From: Tsukamurella pulmonis
Lineage (GTDB): Bacteria; Actinomycetota; Actinomycetes; Mycobacteriales; Mycobacteriaceae
Assembly (NCBI RefSeq): GCF_900103175.1
Contig: NZ_FNLF01000002.1
Coordinates: 2,494,136 to 2,558,135, forward strand
Length of the DNA stretch: 64,000 nt
Direction: 5' to 3'
Within the stretch, counting starts at the first letter, position 1; the number at the start of each line of letters is the position of its first letter. This document shows, piece after piece, positions 35,990 to 44,911 of the stretch. The position numbers and the translations under genes were made by a program. The notes beneath the pieces were generated by a model that saw only the letters and a program-made list of their open reading frames with translations, was not told the DNA's origin and ran no database searches.

Positions 35990-37095
35990 CAGTTCACACT
36001 CCTGGACGCGTCGCCGCTCGCGGCGGCAGTGGGCGGGGTGAGCGGGAAGCGCCTGCGCAGGGCCAGCGACACGTAGACGAGAGCAACGAGGACCGGCACC
36101 TCGATCAGAGGGCCGACGACACCGGAGAGCGCCTGGCCGGACGTCGCACCGTAGGTGGCGATCGCGACGGCGATCGCGAGCTCGAAGTTGTTGCCCGCCG
36201 CTGTGAAAGCCAACGTGGTGGTCCGCTGGTACCCCAGGCCCATCGCCGCGCCGAGCAGATACCCGCCGCCCCACATGATCGCGAAGTACGCCAGGAGAGG
36301 CAGCGCGATCCGTGCGACGTCCCAGGGCCGGGAAGTGATCTGCTCCCCCTGGAGGGCGAAGAGGACGACGATGGTGAACAGCAGCCCGTACAGGGCCCAC
36401 GGGCCGATCCGCGGCAGGAACGTCCCCTCGTACCACGCACGCCCCTTCGTCTTCTCCCCCAACCTGCGCGACAGGTACCCCGCGATCAGCGGGATACCGA
36501 GGAAGATGAGCACGGACTCGGCGATCTGCCAGGGCGAGGCACTGATCGCGGTCTGCTCCAGGCCGAGCCGGCCCGGCAGGATCGACAGGTAGAACCAGCC
36601 GAGAGCGGCGAACATGATCACCTGGAACACCGAGTTCAGGGCTACGAGGACGGCGGCGGCCTCGCGGTCGCCGCAGGCCAGGTCGTTCCAGATGATCACC
36701 ATCGCGATGCAGCGCGCCAAGCCGACGATGATCAAGCCGGTGCGGTACTCGGGCAGGTCCGGCAGGAGCAGCCAGGCGAGCGTGAACATCAGCGCGGGGC
36801 CGACGATCCAGTTGAGCACCAACGAACTCACGAGAAGCTTGCGATCGCCGGTGACGGTGTCGAGGCGGTCGTAACGGACCTTCGCGAGCACCGGGTACAT
36901 CATGATCAGCAGACCGAGCGCGATCGGCAGGGAGATCCCGTCGATCTGGATCTTCTCGAGCGCGGCGTTCAGGCCGGGGACCATCCGGCCGAGAAGCAGT
37001 CCCAGGGCCATCGCCACCCCGACCCACACGGGAAGGAGCCGATCGAGCGTCGACAGCCTCCCTCCCGCCTCCACGTCCGCGGCCGGCGCAGTCAC
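35989..37095 (-). CDS. acr3: Acr3 arsenite efflux permease (second copy)
   Basis: 368 aa, ten helices, with the same functional motifs as the transposon copy ([31 protein letters not shown]). The two proteins differ mainly at the termini and at scattered conservative sites. The GTG start overlaps the TGA of a small arsI relic, so translation is still coupled to that fragment. Divergent arsR lies about 255 bp upstream. Confidence 0.93.
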   Translation of the reverse strand: MTAPAADVEAGGRLSTLDRLLPVWVGVAMALGLLLGRMVPGLNAALEKIQIDGISLPIALGLLIMMYPVLAKVRYDRLDTVTGDRKLLVSSLVLNWIVGPALMFTLAWLLLPDLPEYRTGLIIVGLARCIAMVIIWNDLACGDREAAAVLVALNSVFQVIMFAALGWFYLSILPGRLGLEQTAISASPWQIAESVLIFLGIPLIAGYLSRRLGEKTKGRAWYEGTFLPRIGPWALYGLLFTIVVLFALQGEQITSRPWDVARIALPLLAYFAIMWGGGYLLGAAMGLGYQRTTTLAFTAAGNNFELAIAVAIATYGATSGQALSGVVGPLIEVPVLVALVYVSLALRRRFPLTPPTAAASGDASRSVN

Positions 37096-37247
37096 TGCGG
37101 ACCGCAGTCGCACACGGCGGTGGTGGCGAGTCGCTCGACCGCGAGATCCGCGTAGCCGGGCTCGACCTTCGCCGGACCGACGCCGATCAGCGTGGAGCAG
37201 AGGGTGATCGACGCACCGACGCTGCGAGTGGGCTGCGTGCGGCACAC
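37092..37247 (-). pseudogene. Truncated arsI/cadI relic coupled to acr3
   Basis: A 51-codon frame with GGAGG 8 nt before a GTG. It begins VCRTQ and contains SITLCSTLIGVGPAKVEPGY, which aligns with SITFYTKLFGTGPAKVKPGY of the intact ArsI at 29544-30008. After LAVER it loses similarity and ends at a TGA that overlaps the acr3 GTG. It lacks the His, Glu and vicinal Cys residues, so it cannot be an ArsI enzyme. It may survive as a leader that couples translation to acr3. Confidence 0.75.
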
Positions 37248-37314
37248 GATGATCACCTCCGAAGCTGTGCGATGTATGTCGAATCTCTTGCCGACTCAGT
37301 TCTACTGCACCTCT

Positions 37315-37343
37315 TCGACATATGTCAAGATAGTGCGTATGCT
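37315..37343 (+). promoter_or_regulatory. arsR promoter and operator (second ars locus)
   Basis: TCGACATATGTCAA (37315-37328) is almost the palindrome seen at 30071. TCGACA (37315-37320), a 17-nt spacer, and TATGCT (37338-37343) form a promoter. Exactly 7 nt follow before the ATG at 37351, giving a leaderless arsR mRNA with autoregulation. Confidence 0.68.
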
Positions 37344-37350
37344 CGCCGCC

Positions 37351-37704
37351 ATGCCCAAGACGCTGCCCATGATCGACATGAGCGATCCGGTCTGCTGCGC
37401 GCCCGTCGCTGCGACAACCGCCGACGACGTCGCCGCACTCGACGTGGCACTGCGCCTGAAAGCCCTCGCGGACCCGGTCCGCGTCAAACTGTTGTCGCTG
37501 CTGTTCACCTGCGGCGAACCCTGCACGACGAGCTCCCTCGCAGCCGCGGTGAACCTCGCCGAATCGACCGTGAGCCACCACCTGGGCCAGCTGCGCACCG
37601 CGGGCTTCATCGCTTCCGAGCGGCAGGGCATGAGCATGCACCACACGCCGCGCCGCGAAGCGCTGACAGCGCTCTGCAAGGTTCTCGATCCGGACTGCTG
37701 CTGA
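37351..37704 (+). CDS. arsR: ArsR repressor, N-terminal Cys-pair type (second locus)
   Basis: 117 aa winged HTH (LAESTVSHHLGQLRTAGFIASERQ). Cysteines C15, C16 and C54, plus C58, reproduce the CgArsR-type As(III) site, and the C-terminus ends DPDCC. This copy keeps the third ligand that the transposon ArsR at 30105 has lost. The start was set at 37351 by the promoter position; the upstream in-frame ATG at 37339 lies inside the -10 element. Divergent from the arsI relic/acr3/arsC. Confidence 0.92.
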   Translation: MPKTLPMIDMSDPVCCAPVAATTADDVAALDVALRLKALADPVRVKLLSLLFTCGEPCTTSSLAAAVNLAESTVSHHLGQLRTAGFIASERQGMSMHHTPRREALTALCKVLDPDCC

Positions 37705-37740
37705 GCCCGACGGGCCGGGCAGGACGTGGAACGCGGCGCG

Positions 37741-38667
37741 TCAGCGAGCCTCCAGCACCCCGTCGATCGCGGCGTCCGACGAGGTCGCCCCCACAGTGGC
37801 GGGCGCGACCTCACCGCCCCGCGCACGCCGGGTGTCCGTCGCCGCCATCCAGCTGACGGCGACGCCGGCACCCACCACCAGCACCATCCCGACGACGGCC
37901 GGAACACCGAGACTCTGATGCAGGAAGACGGTGCCGACGATCGCGCCGACAGCGGGGTCGAGCCCGAACAACAGCGCGATCAGCGCCGCCGACGCCCGCG
38001 CCGCGGCGATGGCATCGCACGTGTACGAGACGACGACGCCGAAGAAGGCCGCCGCCAGCAACAGCCCTACGGTCCGCGCATTCAGCTCCCCCAGGGCGCG
38101 CAGTGACCACGGCGCCGTCGTCGCGGCCGCGATCGTCACCGCGAGCGCCAACCTCGACAACGGCTGCTGCTGACGCCCGACGCGCTCGGCCAGAACGGCG
38201 TAACCGGCGAAGCAGAGGCCCGCGCCCAGCCCGAACGCGACACCGACGAGGTTGACGCCGCTCCCCTGACCCGCGATCAGCACGACACCGAGCAGCGCGA
38301 TCGGCGCGCAGCACCGCTCCCGCCAGCGCTTGGCCATGACGAACGCGAGACTGCACGGGCCGAGGAAGTCCAGGGTCACCGCCACGCCGAGTGGGAGCCG
38401 GTCGATGGCCTGGTACAGACAGAGGTTCATCACCGCCATGACGACCCCGAAGGCGATGATCGCCGACCACTCCCGCACAGTCACCCGGCGAAGGTTCGGT
38501 CTGGTCAAGGCGCACATCATGACCGCCGCCCCCGCCATCCGCAGGCCGGACGCCGGAGCGGGACCGGCCCGGCTGAAGGTCTGCAGCGACAAGGCCGACG
38601 AGGCCTGCGTACTCACCGCACTCACGAGCATCGTGGACGAGGACTCCCAGTGGCTGCGCAAGCGCAT
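37741..38667 (-). CDS. EamA (DMT) family exporter, RhtA-like
   Basis: 308 aa with ten predicted helices in two EamA halves (MNLCLYQAIDRLPLGVAVTLDFLGPCSLA; SAALIALLFGLDPAVGAIVGTVFLHQ). This fits RhtA-type threonine/homoserine or metabolite exporters. ATG 38667 is preceded by AGGGAGG at 11 nt; a GTG at 38700 is an alternative. Convergent with arsR across 36 bp. Confidence 0.83.
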   Translation of the reverse strand: MRLRSHWESSSTMLVSAVSTQASSALSLQTFSRAGPAPASGLRMAGAAVMMCALTRPNLRRVTVREWSAIIAFGVVMAVMNLCLYQAIDRLPLGVAVTLDFLGPCSLAFVMAKRWRERCCAPIALLGVVLIAGQGSGVNLVGVAFGLGAGLCFAGYAVLAERVGRQQQPLSRLALAVTIAAATTAPWSLRALGELNARTVGLLLAAAFFGVVVSYTCDAIAAARASAALIALLFGLDPAVGAIVGTVFLHQSLGVPAVVGMVLVVGAGVAVSWMAATDTRRARGGEVAPATVGATSSDAAIDGVLEAR

Positions 38668-38883
38668 GGCGAACGACACCTCCCTGGCTTCGATTTCCAC
38701 CGAACACCCGCGATCGGTGGCGACATCCCAAGACTATCGTTACTTAGCCGAAACAGTTGTGTGACATGGTCCACACACTCCGGCGCGACCCTTACACCGC
38801 CTCGATGCCCCGCGAATCGCGGCATCGAGGTCACACTGGGGATACAGTCGGTACGCGAATACGCCCCGTATCCGAAATGAGTC

Positions 38884-40389
38884 GTGACCATGCCCGATGC
38901 CCCGCTCCCCCTCGATCCGTACTACGAGATCGTCATCGTCGGCGCCGGTTTCTCCGGCCTCGGCACCGCGATCGCCCTCGCGAAGGCCGGATTCGACGAC
39001 GTGGTGCTGCTCGACGACGCGAGCGGACCCGGCGGCACCTGGCACTGGAACACTTATCCCGGTGTGGCGGTGGACATCCCGTCGTTCAGCTACCAGTTCT
39101 CGTTCGCCCAGCGCGCGACGTGGTCGCGCAGCTACGCACCCGGCCGGGAACTGCGGGCCTACGCCGAGCAGATCGTCGACGAGTACAGCCTGGGGCCGCG
39201 CCTGCGGTTCGGCACCCGGGTGCGGGAGGCGTCGTTCGACGGGGACACCGCCCTGTGGTCGATCGAGACCAGCTCGGGCCGCACGAGCGCGCGGTGGCTG
39301 ATCCACGCCGGCGGCCCGCTCAGCCAGCCGAAGTTCCCGGAGATCGAGGGCATCGACTCGTTCACGGGCGAGACCATGCACACCAGCAGGTGGCGCCACG
39401 ACGTCACCACCGACGGCAAACGCGTCGGCATCATCGGTACCGGCGCGACGGCCGTGCAGGTCATCCCCGAAATCGCCGAGCGCACCGCCCACCTGACCGT
39501 CTTCCAGCGCACGCCGATCTGGTGCCTGCCGAAGCCCGACTTCCCCCTGGGCCGGGCCGGTCGCGCGGGGCTGTCGGTGGTTCCGGGCGCCCGCCGGGTC
39601 GCCCGCCTGGCCAGCCAGGCCTTCGTCGAGGCGACCTTCCCCGTACTCGCCCACTTCCACAGTTGGATCCCCGGCACCGAGGCCCTCGAGGTCGGCGCGC
39701 GCGCCTACATCCGCTCCCAGGTCGACGATCCGCGGACCCGGGACGCACTCACGCCCCGGTACGCGCTCGGCTGCAAGCGACCCAGCTTCCACAACTCGTA
39801 CCTGTCGACCTTCAACCGGCCGAACGTCACGCTCGAAACCACGACGATCGACGCGGTCACGCCCACCGGCGTCCGCACCGCCGACGGCACGGAGCACCCG
39901 CTCGACGTGTTGATCCTGGCGACCGGGTTCAAGGTCACCGACAAGGACGCGCTGCCCACCTACCGCCTGGTGACCGCCGACGGCACGGACCTCGCCGAGC
40001 ACTGGGAGGCCGAGCGTTTCCACTCCTACCAGGGCGTCGCCACCGCAGGCTTCCCGAACTTCTTCACCGTGTTCGGGCCGTACGGGTACAACGGCGCCTC
40101 CTTCTTCACGCTGGTCGAGAACAACGCCGCCCACATCGTGCGGGTGCTCGACGAGGCCCGGCGCCGCACGGCGGCCACCGCCGAGGTCACGGAACGGGCA
40201 CAGGAGCGGTACATGGAATCGATCCTCGCCCGGAAACACCGGCAGGTCTTCTCGGATCCGACGTGCGGCGGCGCGAACAGCTACTACTTCACCAAGCAGG
40301 GCGACGTCCCGTTCCGCGCGTCCACCACCGTCGAAGCGACCTGGCAGAGCCGCCGATTCCCTCTCTCCGACTACGCCTTCGCCGACTGA
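38884..40389 (+). CDS. Baeyer-Villiger flavin monooxygenase
   Basis: 501 aa. FAD GAGFSG (20-25), Baeyer-Villiger motif FxGxxxHxxxW (F160-W170) and NADPH GTGATAVQVIP are all present. It differs clearly from the EthA-like enzyme at 4195 and resembles cyclohexanone/steroid-type BVMOs. It inserts oxygen next to a carbonyl with NADPH. ATG 38890 is an alternative start. No catabolic partner genes are adjacent. Confidence 0.88.
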   Translation: MTMPDAPLPLDPYYEIVIVGAGFSGLGTAIALAKAGFDDVVLLDDASGPGGTWHWNTYPGVAVDIPSFSYQFSFAQRATWSRSYAPGRELRAYAEQIVDEYSLGPRLRFGTRVREASFDGDTALWSIETSSGRTSARWLIHAGGPLSQPKFPEIEGIDSFTGETMHTSRWRHDVTTDGKRVGIIGTGATAVQVIPEIAERTAHLTVFQRTPIWCLPKPDFPLGRAGRAGLSVVPGARRVARLASQAFVEATFPVLAHFHSWIPGTEALEVGARAYIRSQVDDPRTRDALTPRYALGCKRPSFHNSYLSTFNRPNVTLETTTIDAVTPTGVRTADGTEHPLDVLILATGFKVTDKDALPTYRLVTADGTDLAEHWEAERFHSYQGVATAGFPNFFTVFGPYGYNGASFFTLVENNAAHIVRVLDEARRRTAATAEVTERAQERYMESILARKHRQVFSDPTCGGANSYYFTKQGDVPFRASTTVEATWQSRRFPLSDYAFAD

Positions 40390-40446
40390 CACGCAGCGAC
40401 AGGAGGCCCACGACGAACCGCGTCCTCAACGGCGAGATCGTCGTCC

Positions 40447-40716
40447 TCAGTGGTGACGAAGTGCGTCGATCAGTTCGCCCTTGCGTTTCGACGAATAGCC
40501 GGACAGGCCCAACTCCTTGGCTCGCGCCTTGAGCTCGTCGACGGTCCAGTCCTCGTACGAGGGCGAGCGACCGCCGGCGGCACCGACCGCGGATCGCCCC
40601 CGGTTCGCCGCGGCGTTCGCGATCCGCGCCGCCTTCTCCTTCGAGTCACCCTGATCGCGGAGCTCTTCGTACAGTTCACCGTCCTTCACCGACGGTCCGG
40701 GAGTCCTCTTCGCCAT
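40447..40716 (-). CDS. Small Rho-N/SAP-like domain protein (DUF7218-like)
   Basis: 89 aa. Basic N-terminal half ([32 protein letters not shown], read in parts) and a C-terminal Rho-N/SAP-type helix-loop-helix ([33 protein letters not shown]). Such domains bind nucleic acids. Common in actinobacteria as a stand-alone gene; function not known. Confidence 0.82.
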   Translation of the reverse strand: MAKRTPGPSVKDGELYEELRDQGDSKEKAARIANAAANRGRSAVGAAGGRSPSYEDWTVDELKARAKELGLSGYSSKRKGELIDALRHH

Positions 40717-40788
40717 GATGTCGACCGTACGCCCCGATCGAGATGCACACCACAGCGTGCAACGGCCATTGTCGCGTAGAAATACTGA

Positions 40789-41532
40789 ATGCGGCTAAAT
40801 ATTTCCTCGCTCCCCTCGGCGCGCCCGATGACGACGGTGAGCACGCGCCGGTCCGTGCTCGCCGGATCGCTCTTCCTCGCCTCTGTCGGCTATTTCGTCG
40901 CAGAGGTGGTCGTCGCGGCGCGCTGGCCGCGGCCGTACAGCTGGACCGGCAACATGATCAGCGACCTGGGTGTCCCGGAGTGCCTCGGCGACCTCCGTCG
41001 CGACGGCGGCCTCGCCGTTGCGGACCGCTTCGTGTGCTCGCCGTGGCATCCGGTCATGAACACGACGTTCGTGGTGGTCGGCACACTCGGCATCGCGGGG
41101 GCGGTCGCGGTGCGCCCGCTGCTTCCCCGGCGCTGGGGAACCGTCGCGGTCGCGCTCGCGGCGGTCAACGGCATCGCCCTGGCGTGCGTGGGACTCTTCC
41201 CGGGGAGCGCCGGCGAGTTCCCCGACGGGCCCCGCGCACGGATCGTCGTGCACCCGATCGCCGCGTACACCGAGCACGTCAGCGGGATGGCCCTGATGGG
41301 GCTCGCCGCCCTCCTCCTGCTCCGCTCGCGACCGCGGCTCGCAGTGGCCACCGTGGCCTGCATCGCCGTCTCGGGCCTTGCCGCACTGGTCATCCCGTGG
41401 GCGAACCCGCTCGGCGCCGGTGGTACCGAGCGCGCGGCGATCGACCCGTTCGTGTGGTGGCGCTGCGCCCTGGGCGTCGTGCTGCTCACGTTCGCGCTCC
41501 GGGCGCGATCCGGCAGACGCCCCTTGACCTGA
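40789..41532 (+). CDS. DUF998 family membrane protein
   Basis: 247 aa, six predicted membrane helices. DUF998 features: [24 protein letters not shown], and a GLFPG loop before a His-containing helix. The start may instead be the internal ATG at 40828. No ribosome site is evident before either. Function unknown. Confidence 0.75.
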   Translation: MRLNISSLPSARPMTTVSTRRSVLAGSLFLASVGYFVAEVVVAARWPRPYSWTGNMISDLGVPECLGDLRRDGGLAVADRFVCSPWHPVMNTTFVVVGTLGIAGAVAVRPLLPRRWGTVAVALAAVNGIALACVGLFPGSAGEFPDGPRARIVVHPIAAYTEHVSGMALMGLAALLLLRSRPRLAVATVACIAVSGLAALVIPWANPLGAGGTERAAIDPFVWWRCALGVVLLTFALRARSGRRPLT

Positions 41533-41582
41533 ACCATTATCGAGGTCCTAGCGTCGGAGACACCCCGACGAGAGGACACCCG

Positions 41583-42239
41583 ATGCTCACCCCGATCCGT
41601 CCCGACCTGCTCGAGACCCCGACGTACTCGCCCTTTCCGGGGCTGACCACCCACGCCTACCTCTGGACCCCGCCGAGCGGCGGCAACGTCCTGTTCTACT
41701 CCCCAGGCGACGCGGCGGACTTCGACACCCTCGCCGAGCACGGCGGCATCGCCCACCAGTACCTCAGCCATCAGGACGAGGCCGGTCCGATACTCCGTGC
41801 GATCGCCGCGCGGTTCGGCGCCGTCCTGCACGCCCCCGAGGGCGACCTCCCGGGCGTCGCGGAGCACGCCACCCCCGGCGTCCTTCTCGCCGGCCGCGGC
41901 ATCGACGCGAACGGTGTCGAAGTGATCCCGACCCCCGGTCATACCCCCGGGAGCACGTCCTTCCTGGTCACCGGGTCCGACGGTGCGCGCTACCTGTTCA
42001 CCGGGGACACGCTCTACCGCGGTGCCGACGGGCGCTGGAACGCCGGCTACCTTCCCGGTATGAGCGATGGCGCCCAGTTGCTCGCCAGCCTTGAGGTGCT
42101 CGGCGGACTCGAGCCCGATCTCGTGGCCTCGAGCGCCTTCGCGGGCGAGCACGGCGCCCACACCGTCGACCCCGCGAACTGGCGTCGCACCGTCGCCGAG
42201 ACGGCCGAGCGGCTCGCGACGGGCGTTCTCGCCCGCTGA
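41583..42239 (+). CDS. MBL-fold hydrolase with atypical metal motif
   Basis: 218 aa. Metallo-beta-lactamase-like, with GHTPGSTSF and FTGDTLY as late metal motifs. The usual HxHxDH motif is SHQDEAG, a variation seen in some glyoxalase-II-like proteins, so it probably binds one metal or binds it differently. ATG follows GACGAGAGGAC. Substrate unknown. Confidence 0.82.
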   Translation: MLTPIRPDLLETPTYSPFPGLTTHAYLWTPPSGGNVLFYSPGDAADFDTLAEHGGIAHQYLSHQDEAGPILRAIAARFGAVLHAPEGDLPGVAEHATPGVLLAGRGIDANGVEVIPTPGHTPGSTSFLVTGSDGARYLFTGDTLYRGADGRWNAGYLPGMSDGAQLLASLEVLGGLEPDLVASSAFAGEHGAHTVDPANWRRTVAETAERLATGVLAR

Positions 42240-42265
42240 GCAGCCGGCCCGACGACGAGCCCGCG

Positions 42266-42553
42266 TCAGTTCAGCCGATCCGTCAGGTGCACCTCGACCT
42301 CGTCGCCATCGGTCTTGCCGATCCGGCGACGGATCGCCGCGGCCACGGGGAGCTTGTGCGTCCCGTCGCCGAGCGCCATGAACGAGGAGGTGAAGGGCAC
42401 GCCGTCGACGGTGCCGGCGACCTTGACGAGGCCGCGGGTGCCGAAGATCTCGGCGGAGTCCGGCAACTGCACGCACGTCCACGTGTCGCCCTCGCGCACC
42501 TTGCCGAGGACGGCGGTGAACGTGATGTCGATCGGCCCTGCGGTATCGGCCAT
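42266..42553 (-). CDS. DUF1905 domain protein
   Basis: 95 aa beta-barrel-like DUF1905 domain ([41 protein letters not shown], read in parts; [27 protein letters not shown]). Often found alone or fused to YdeI-like domains. Function unknown. It shares direction with the lipoprotein gene 10 bp upstream. Confidence 0.82.
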   Translation of the reverse strand: MADTAGPIDITFTAVLGKVREGDTWTCVQLPDSAEIFGTRGLVKVAGTVDGVPFTSSFMALGDGTHKLPVAAAIRRRIGKTDGDEVEVHLTDRLN

Positions 42554-42563
42554 GCTCGTCCTC

Positions 42564-43256
42564 CTAGAGACCGGCCGGGACGACCTTGCCGTTGACGGTC
42601 ACCTCGACCTTCCCGGTCCGGGTGTCGAAGGTGATCTTCCCGTGCGCGAACGTGGTCTGCTTAACCGTGCCCGTGGTGGTCTCGTCGCTGGTCACGGCGC
42701 CGAGCGGACCGGCGGACCCGTTCATGCCGTCCTGGGAGGGCCTACCGTCAGGGCCGCGCTCGATGTTCCAGGCATCACGGATGCGCCCCCAGGTGATGTA
42801 CGCGGGCGTGCCCGCGTCGGCGTTCGCAGCGGTGATGACACCGCCCTTGAACTGCTGGTAGATCAGCCCGCTCTCCCGTGTCCCGGCGTTGTGGTCGCCC
42901 GTGAGAACCACGCCGAGGGCGGCCCGCTGGGCCGCGGTGGCGCGCGTGTACTTGACGGCGATCGGGCCGCTCAGCGTTACCTCGCTCCCGTCGGCGCCCT
43001 GGACGGTCACCGCACCGGCCGGCGCCTTCGCGGACGAGCTCGCCACCCCCGACGAGGCGGAAGCCCCGGCCGAGGTACGGGCCGACGTCGCGGTCGTCGG
43101 CGACGTACCGCCCGCCGCCCCGCTGAGCGTCGCCGCCGTCGTCGAGGTGCCGGCAGCGCTGTCACCGCCGTCGGTGCCGCAGCCGGCGACCAGCAGGGAC
43201 GCGGCCGCGAGGCCGGCGACGAGGCCGATGATCCGTCGAGTCGTGGTGTTCCGCAT
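42564..43256 (-). CDS. LGFP-repeat lipoprotein
   Basis: 230 aa. The lipobox LLVAGC predicts lipidation at the cell surface. A Ser/Thr/Ala-rich linker (about 30-75) leads to a C-terminal half with LGFP-like repeats ([28 protein letters not shown] and [13 protein letters not shown], read in parts). LGFP repeats are thought to tether envelope proteins to mycolyl-arabinogalactan. ATG at 43256 gives a normal signal peptide. Confidence 0.78.
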   Translation of the reverse strand: MRNTTTRRIIGLVAGLAAASLLVAGCGTDGGDSAAGTSTTAATLSGAAGGTSPTTATSARTSAGASASSGVASSSAKAPAGAVTVQGADGSEVTLSGPIAVKYTRATAAQRAALGVVLTGDHNAGTRESGLIYQQFKGGVITAANADAGTPAYITWGRIRDAWNIERGPDGRPSQDGMNGSAGPLGAVTSDETTTGTVKQTTFAHGKITFDTRTGKVEVTVNGKVVPAGL

Positions 43257-43363
43257 GGGTCCTTCCGTGGCGATTCGGTGCAGGTGGGCGAACATCCACC
43301 ACGACATAACCACAGCGACCAGCCCCGGTTCACCGCTTTGACGAACCGGCGACCCCCGACGGA

Positions 43364-44911
43364 TCAGGCCTCATCGCGCACGAAGCGCACCGGGGCGCCG
43401 AGCGGCAGCTGGGCCAGCCGATCGAGATGGCGCTCGGCCACCACCGCGAGCACGGGATAGCCCCCGGTGGTCGGATGATCGACCAGGAAGACCACCGGCT
43501 CACCCGAGTGCGGCACCTGGATCGCGCCCGGGATCATCGCCTGGCTCTGCACCTCGCCGTCCGCCCGCGCGAGGGGCGGCCCGGTCAGGCGCACGCCGAC
43601 GCGATCACTGTTCGGCGTGACCTCCCACGCGGCGTCGAGCAGGTGCTGCCAGGCAGCGTCGGGGAACAGGTCGGCGTCCGGGCCGGGAACGACGGCGAGC
43701 ACGGCCGGAACGCCGGGGGCCGGCACCGTCGGAACCGGGACCGGCGCGCCGACGGCGGCCCGGGGCGCGCGGCCCACCGCGAGAACGTCGCCGGCGGCGA
43801 TCGGGGGCGGTCCGAGGTGGGCGAGCGTGTCGGTGCTCCGGCTGCCCAGGACCGCGGGCGCGTCGATACCGCCGCGAACGGCGATCACCACGCGCAGCCC
43901 GGCGCTCGCGGGCCCCACCTCGAGCAGGTCACCGTCGTCGAGGCCGAACGGACGGCCCCGTTCGACGGTGCGCCAGTGCCCGTCCGGGGATTCCACGACG
44001 AGCGGTACGTCGGCACCCGTCACCGCGAGGACCTGCTCCCCCGCGGCCACGAGTTCGATTCCGCCCCCGGCGTTCTCGATCCCGGCCGCCCCGTCGGGGT
44101 TGCCGACGAGCCGGTTGGCCAGGCGGAGCGCGCCCCGGTCCGCGGCGCCCGAGCGGGTCACGCCGATCCCCGCGCGGCCGGGCCGCCCCAGATCCTCGAT
44201 GAGGCTCTGCATCCCGGGTTCCCGGATGACGAGGCCCCGCTCGGGTCGAGGCGGCGGCGCGGCAGGAGCGACCGACGCCGGGACGCTGACGCGCCCGCGG
44301 ACCGCGGTGAATCGCACCCGCGTCCCGGGGACGAGGAGTGCGGGCGGATCGCGGTCGAGCGACCAGAGCGCGGCGTCGGTGCGGCCGATGAGCTGCCAGC
44401 CGCCGGGCGAGGTGCGCGGGTAGACGGCGCTGTAATCCCCGGCGAGCCCCACCGATCCCGCAGGCACCCGCACGCGCGGCGCGGCGCGGCGGGCGATCGT
44501 GGGCCCGGGCTCGGCGGAGCGCAGGTAGGCGAAGCCCGGTGCGAAACCGAGGAAGCCCACGTGCCAGGACCGTTCGGTGTGCATCCTGACCACGCCGTCG
44601 GGATCGGTGCCGAGTTGCTCGGCCACGTCGGCCAGGTCCTCCCCGTCGTAGACCACGTCGATCTCGACGAGCGGGCCGTCGGTCCGCTGCGCCTGCGGCG
44701 GCGTCATCGCGCGGAGCCGGCGCTCCCCCGCGGCGGCCCCGGCGTCGTCGAAGAAGACGGTGACGCTGTCGCCTCCGGCGATGAGCTCGCGCTGCCCGGG
44801 CAAGGGCTCGGCCGCCAGGGCGGCGCGCAGCGCCTCGACGGTGCCGGACGCGACCCGCACCCGCACGGCGCGGGTGCCGAGGGGCCGGACGTCAGCGGGG
44901 AACATCGACAC
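43364..44911 (-). CDS. pxpBC: Fused 5-oxoprolinase subunit B/C (KipI-KipA type)
   Basis: 515 aa. N-terminal PxpB/KipI domain (1-~205; HVGFLGFAPGFAYL, PAGSVGLAGDYSAVYP, SPGGWQLIGRT) and C-terminal PxpC/KipA domain (~225-515; IEDLGRPGRAGIGVTRSGAADR, NSDRVGVRLTGPPL, TTGGYPVLAVV). Together with PxpA these cleave 5-oxoproline with ATP; no pxpA gene is in the window. It overlaps the end of the MFS gene by 20 nt, so it is translated with a transporter and may act on a different cyclic amide. Confidence 0.9.
   Translation of the reverse strand: MSMFPADVRPLGTRAVRVRVASGTVEALRAALAAEPLPGQRELIAGGDSVTVFFDDAGAAAGERRLRAMTPPQAQRTDGPLVEIDVVYDGEDLADVAEQLGTDPDGVVRMHTERSWHVGFLGFAPGFAYLRSAEPGPTIARRAAPRVRVPAGSVGLAGDYSAVYPRTSPGGWQLIGRTDAALWSLDRDPPALLVPGTRVRFTAVRGRVSVPASVAPAAPPPRPERGLVIREPGMQSLIEDLGRPGRAGIGVTRSGAADRGALRLANRLVGNPDGAAGIENAGGGIELVAAGEQVLAVTGADVPLVVESPDGHWRTVERGRPFGLDDGDLLEVGPASAGLRVVIAVRGGIDAPAVLGSRSTDTLAHLGPPPIAAGDVLAVGRAPRAAVGAPVPVPTVPAPGVPAVLAVVPGPDADLFPDAAWQHLLDAAWEVTPNSDRVGVRLTGPPLARADGEVQSQAMIPGAIQVPHSGEPVVFLVDHPTTGGYPVLAVVAERHLDRLAQLPLGAPVRFVRDEA

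Noticed and set aside
43325-43349. CCGGTTC...GAACCGG hairpin before the oxoprolinase gene end
   Set aside because: Only a 7-bp stem with an 11-nt loop; too weak to call a terminator.
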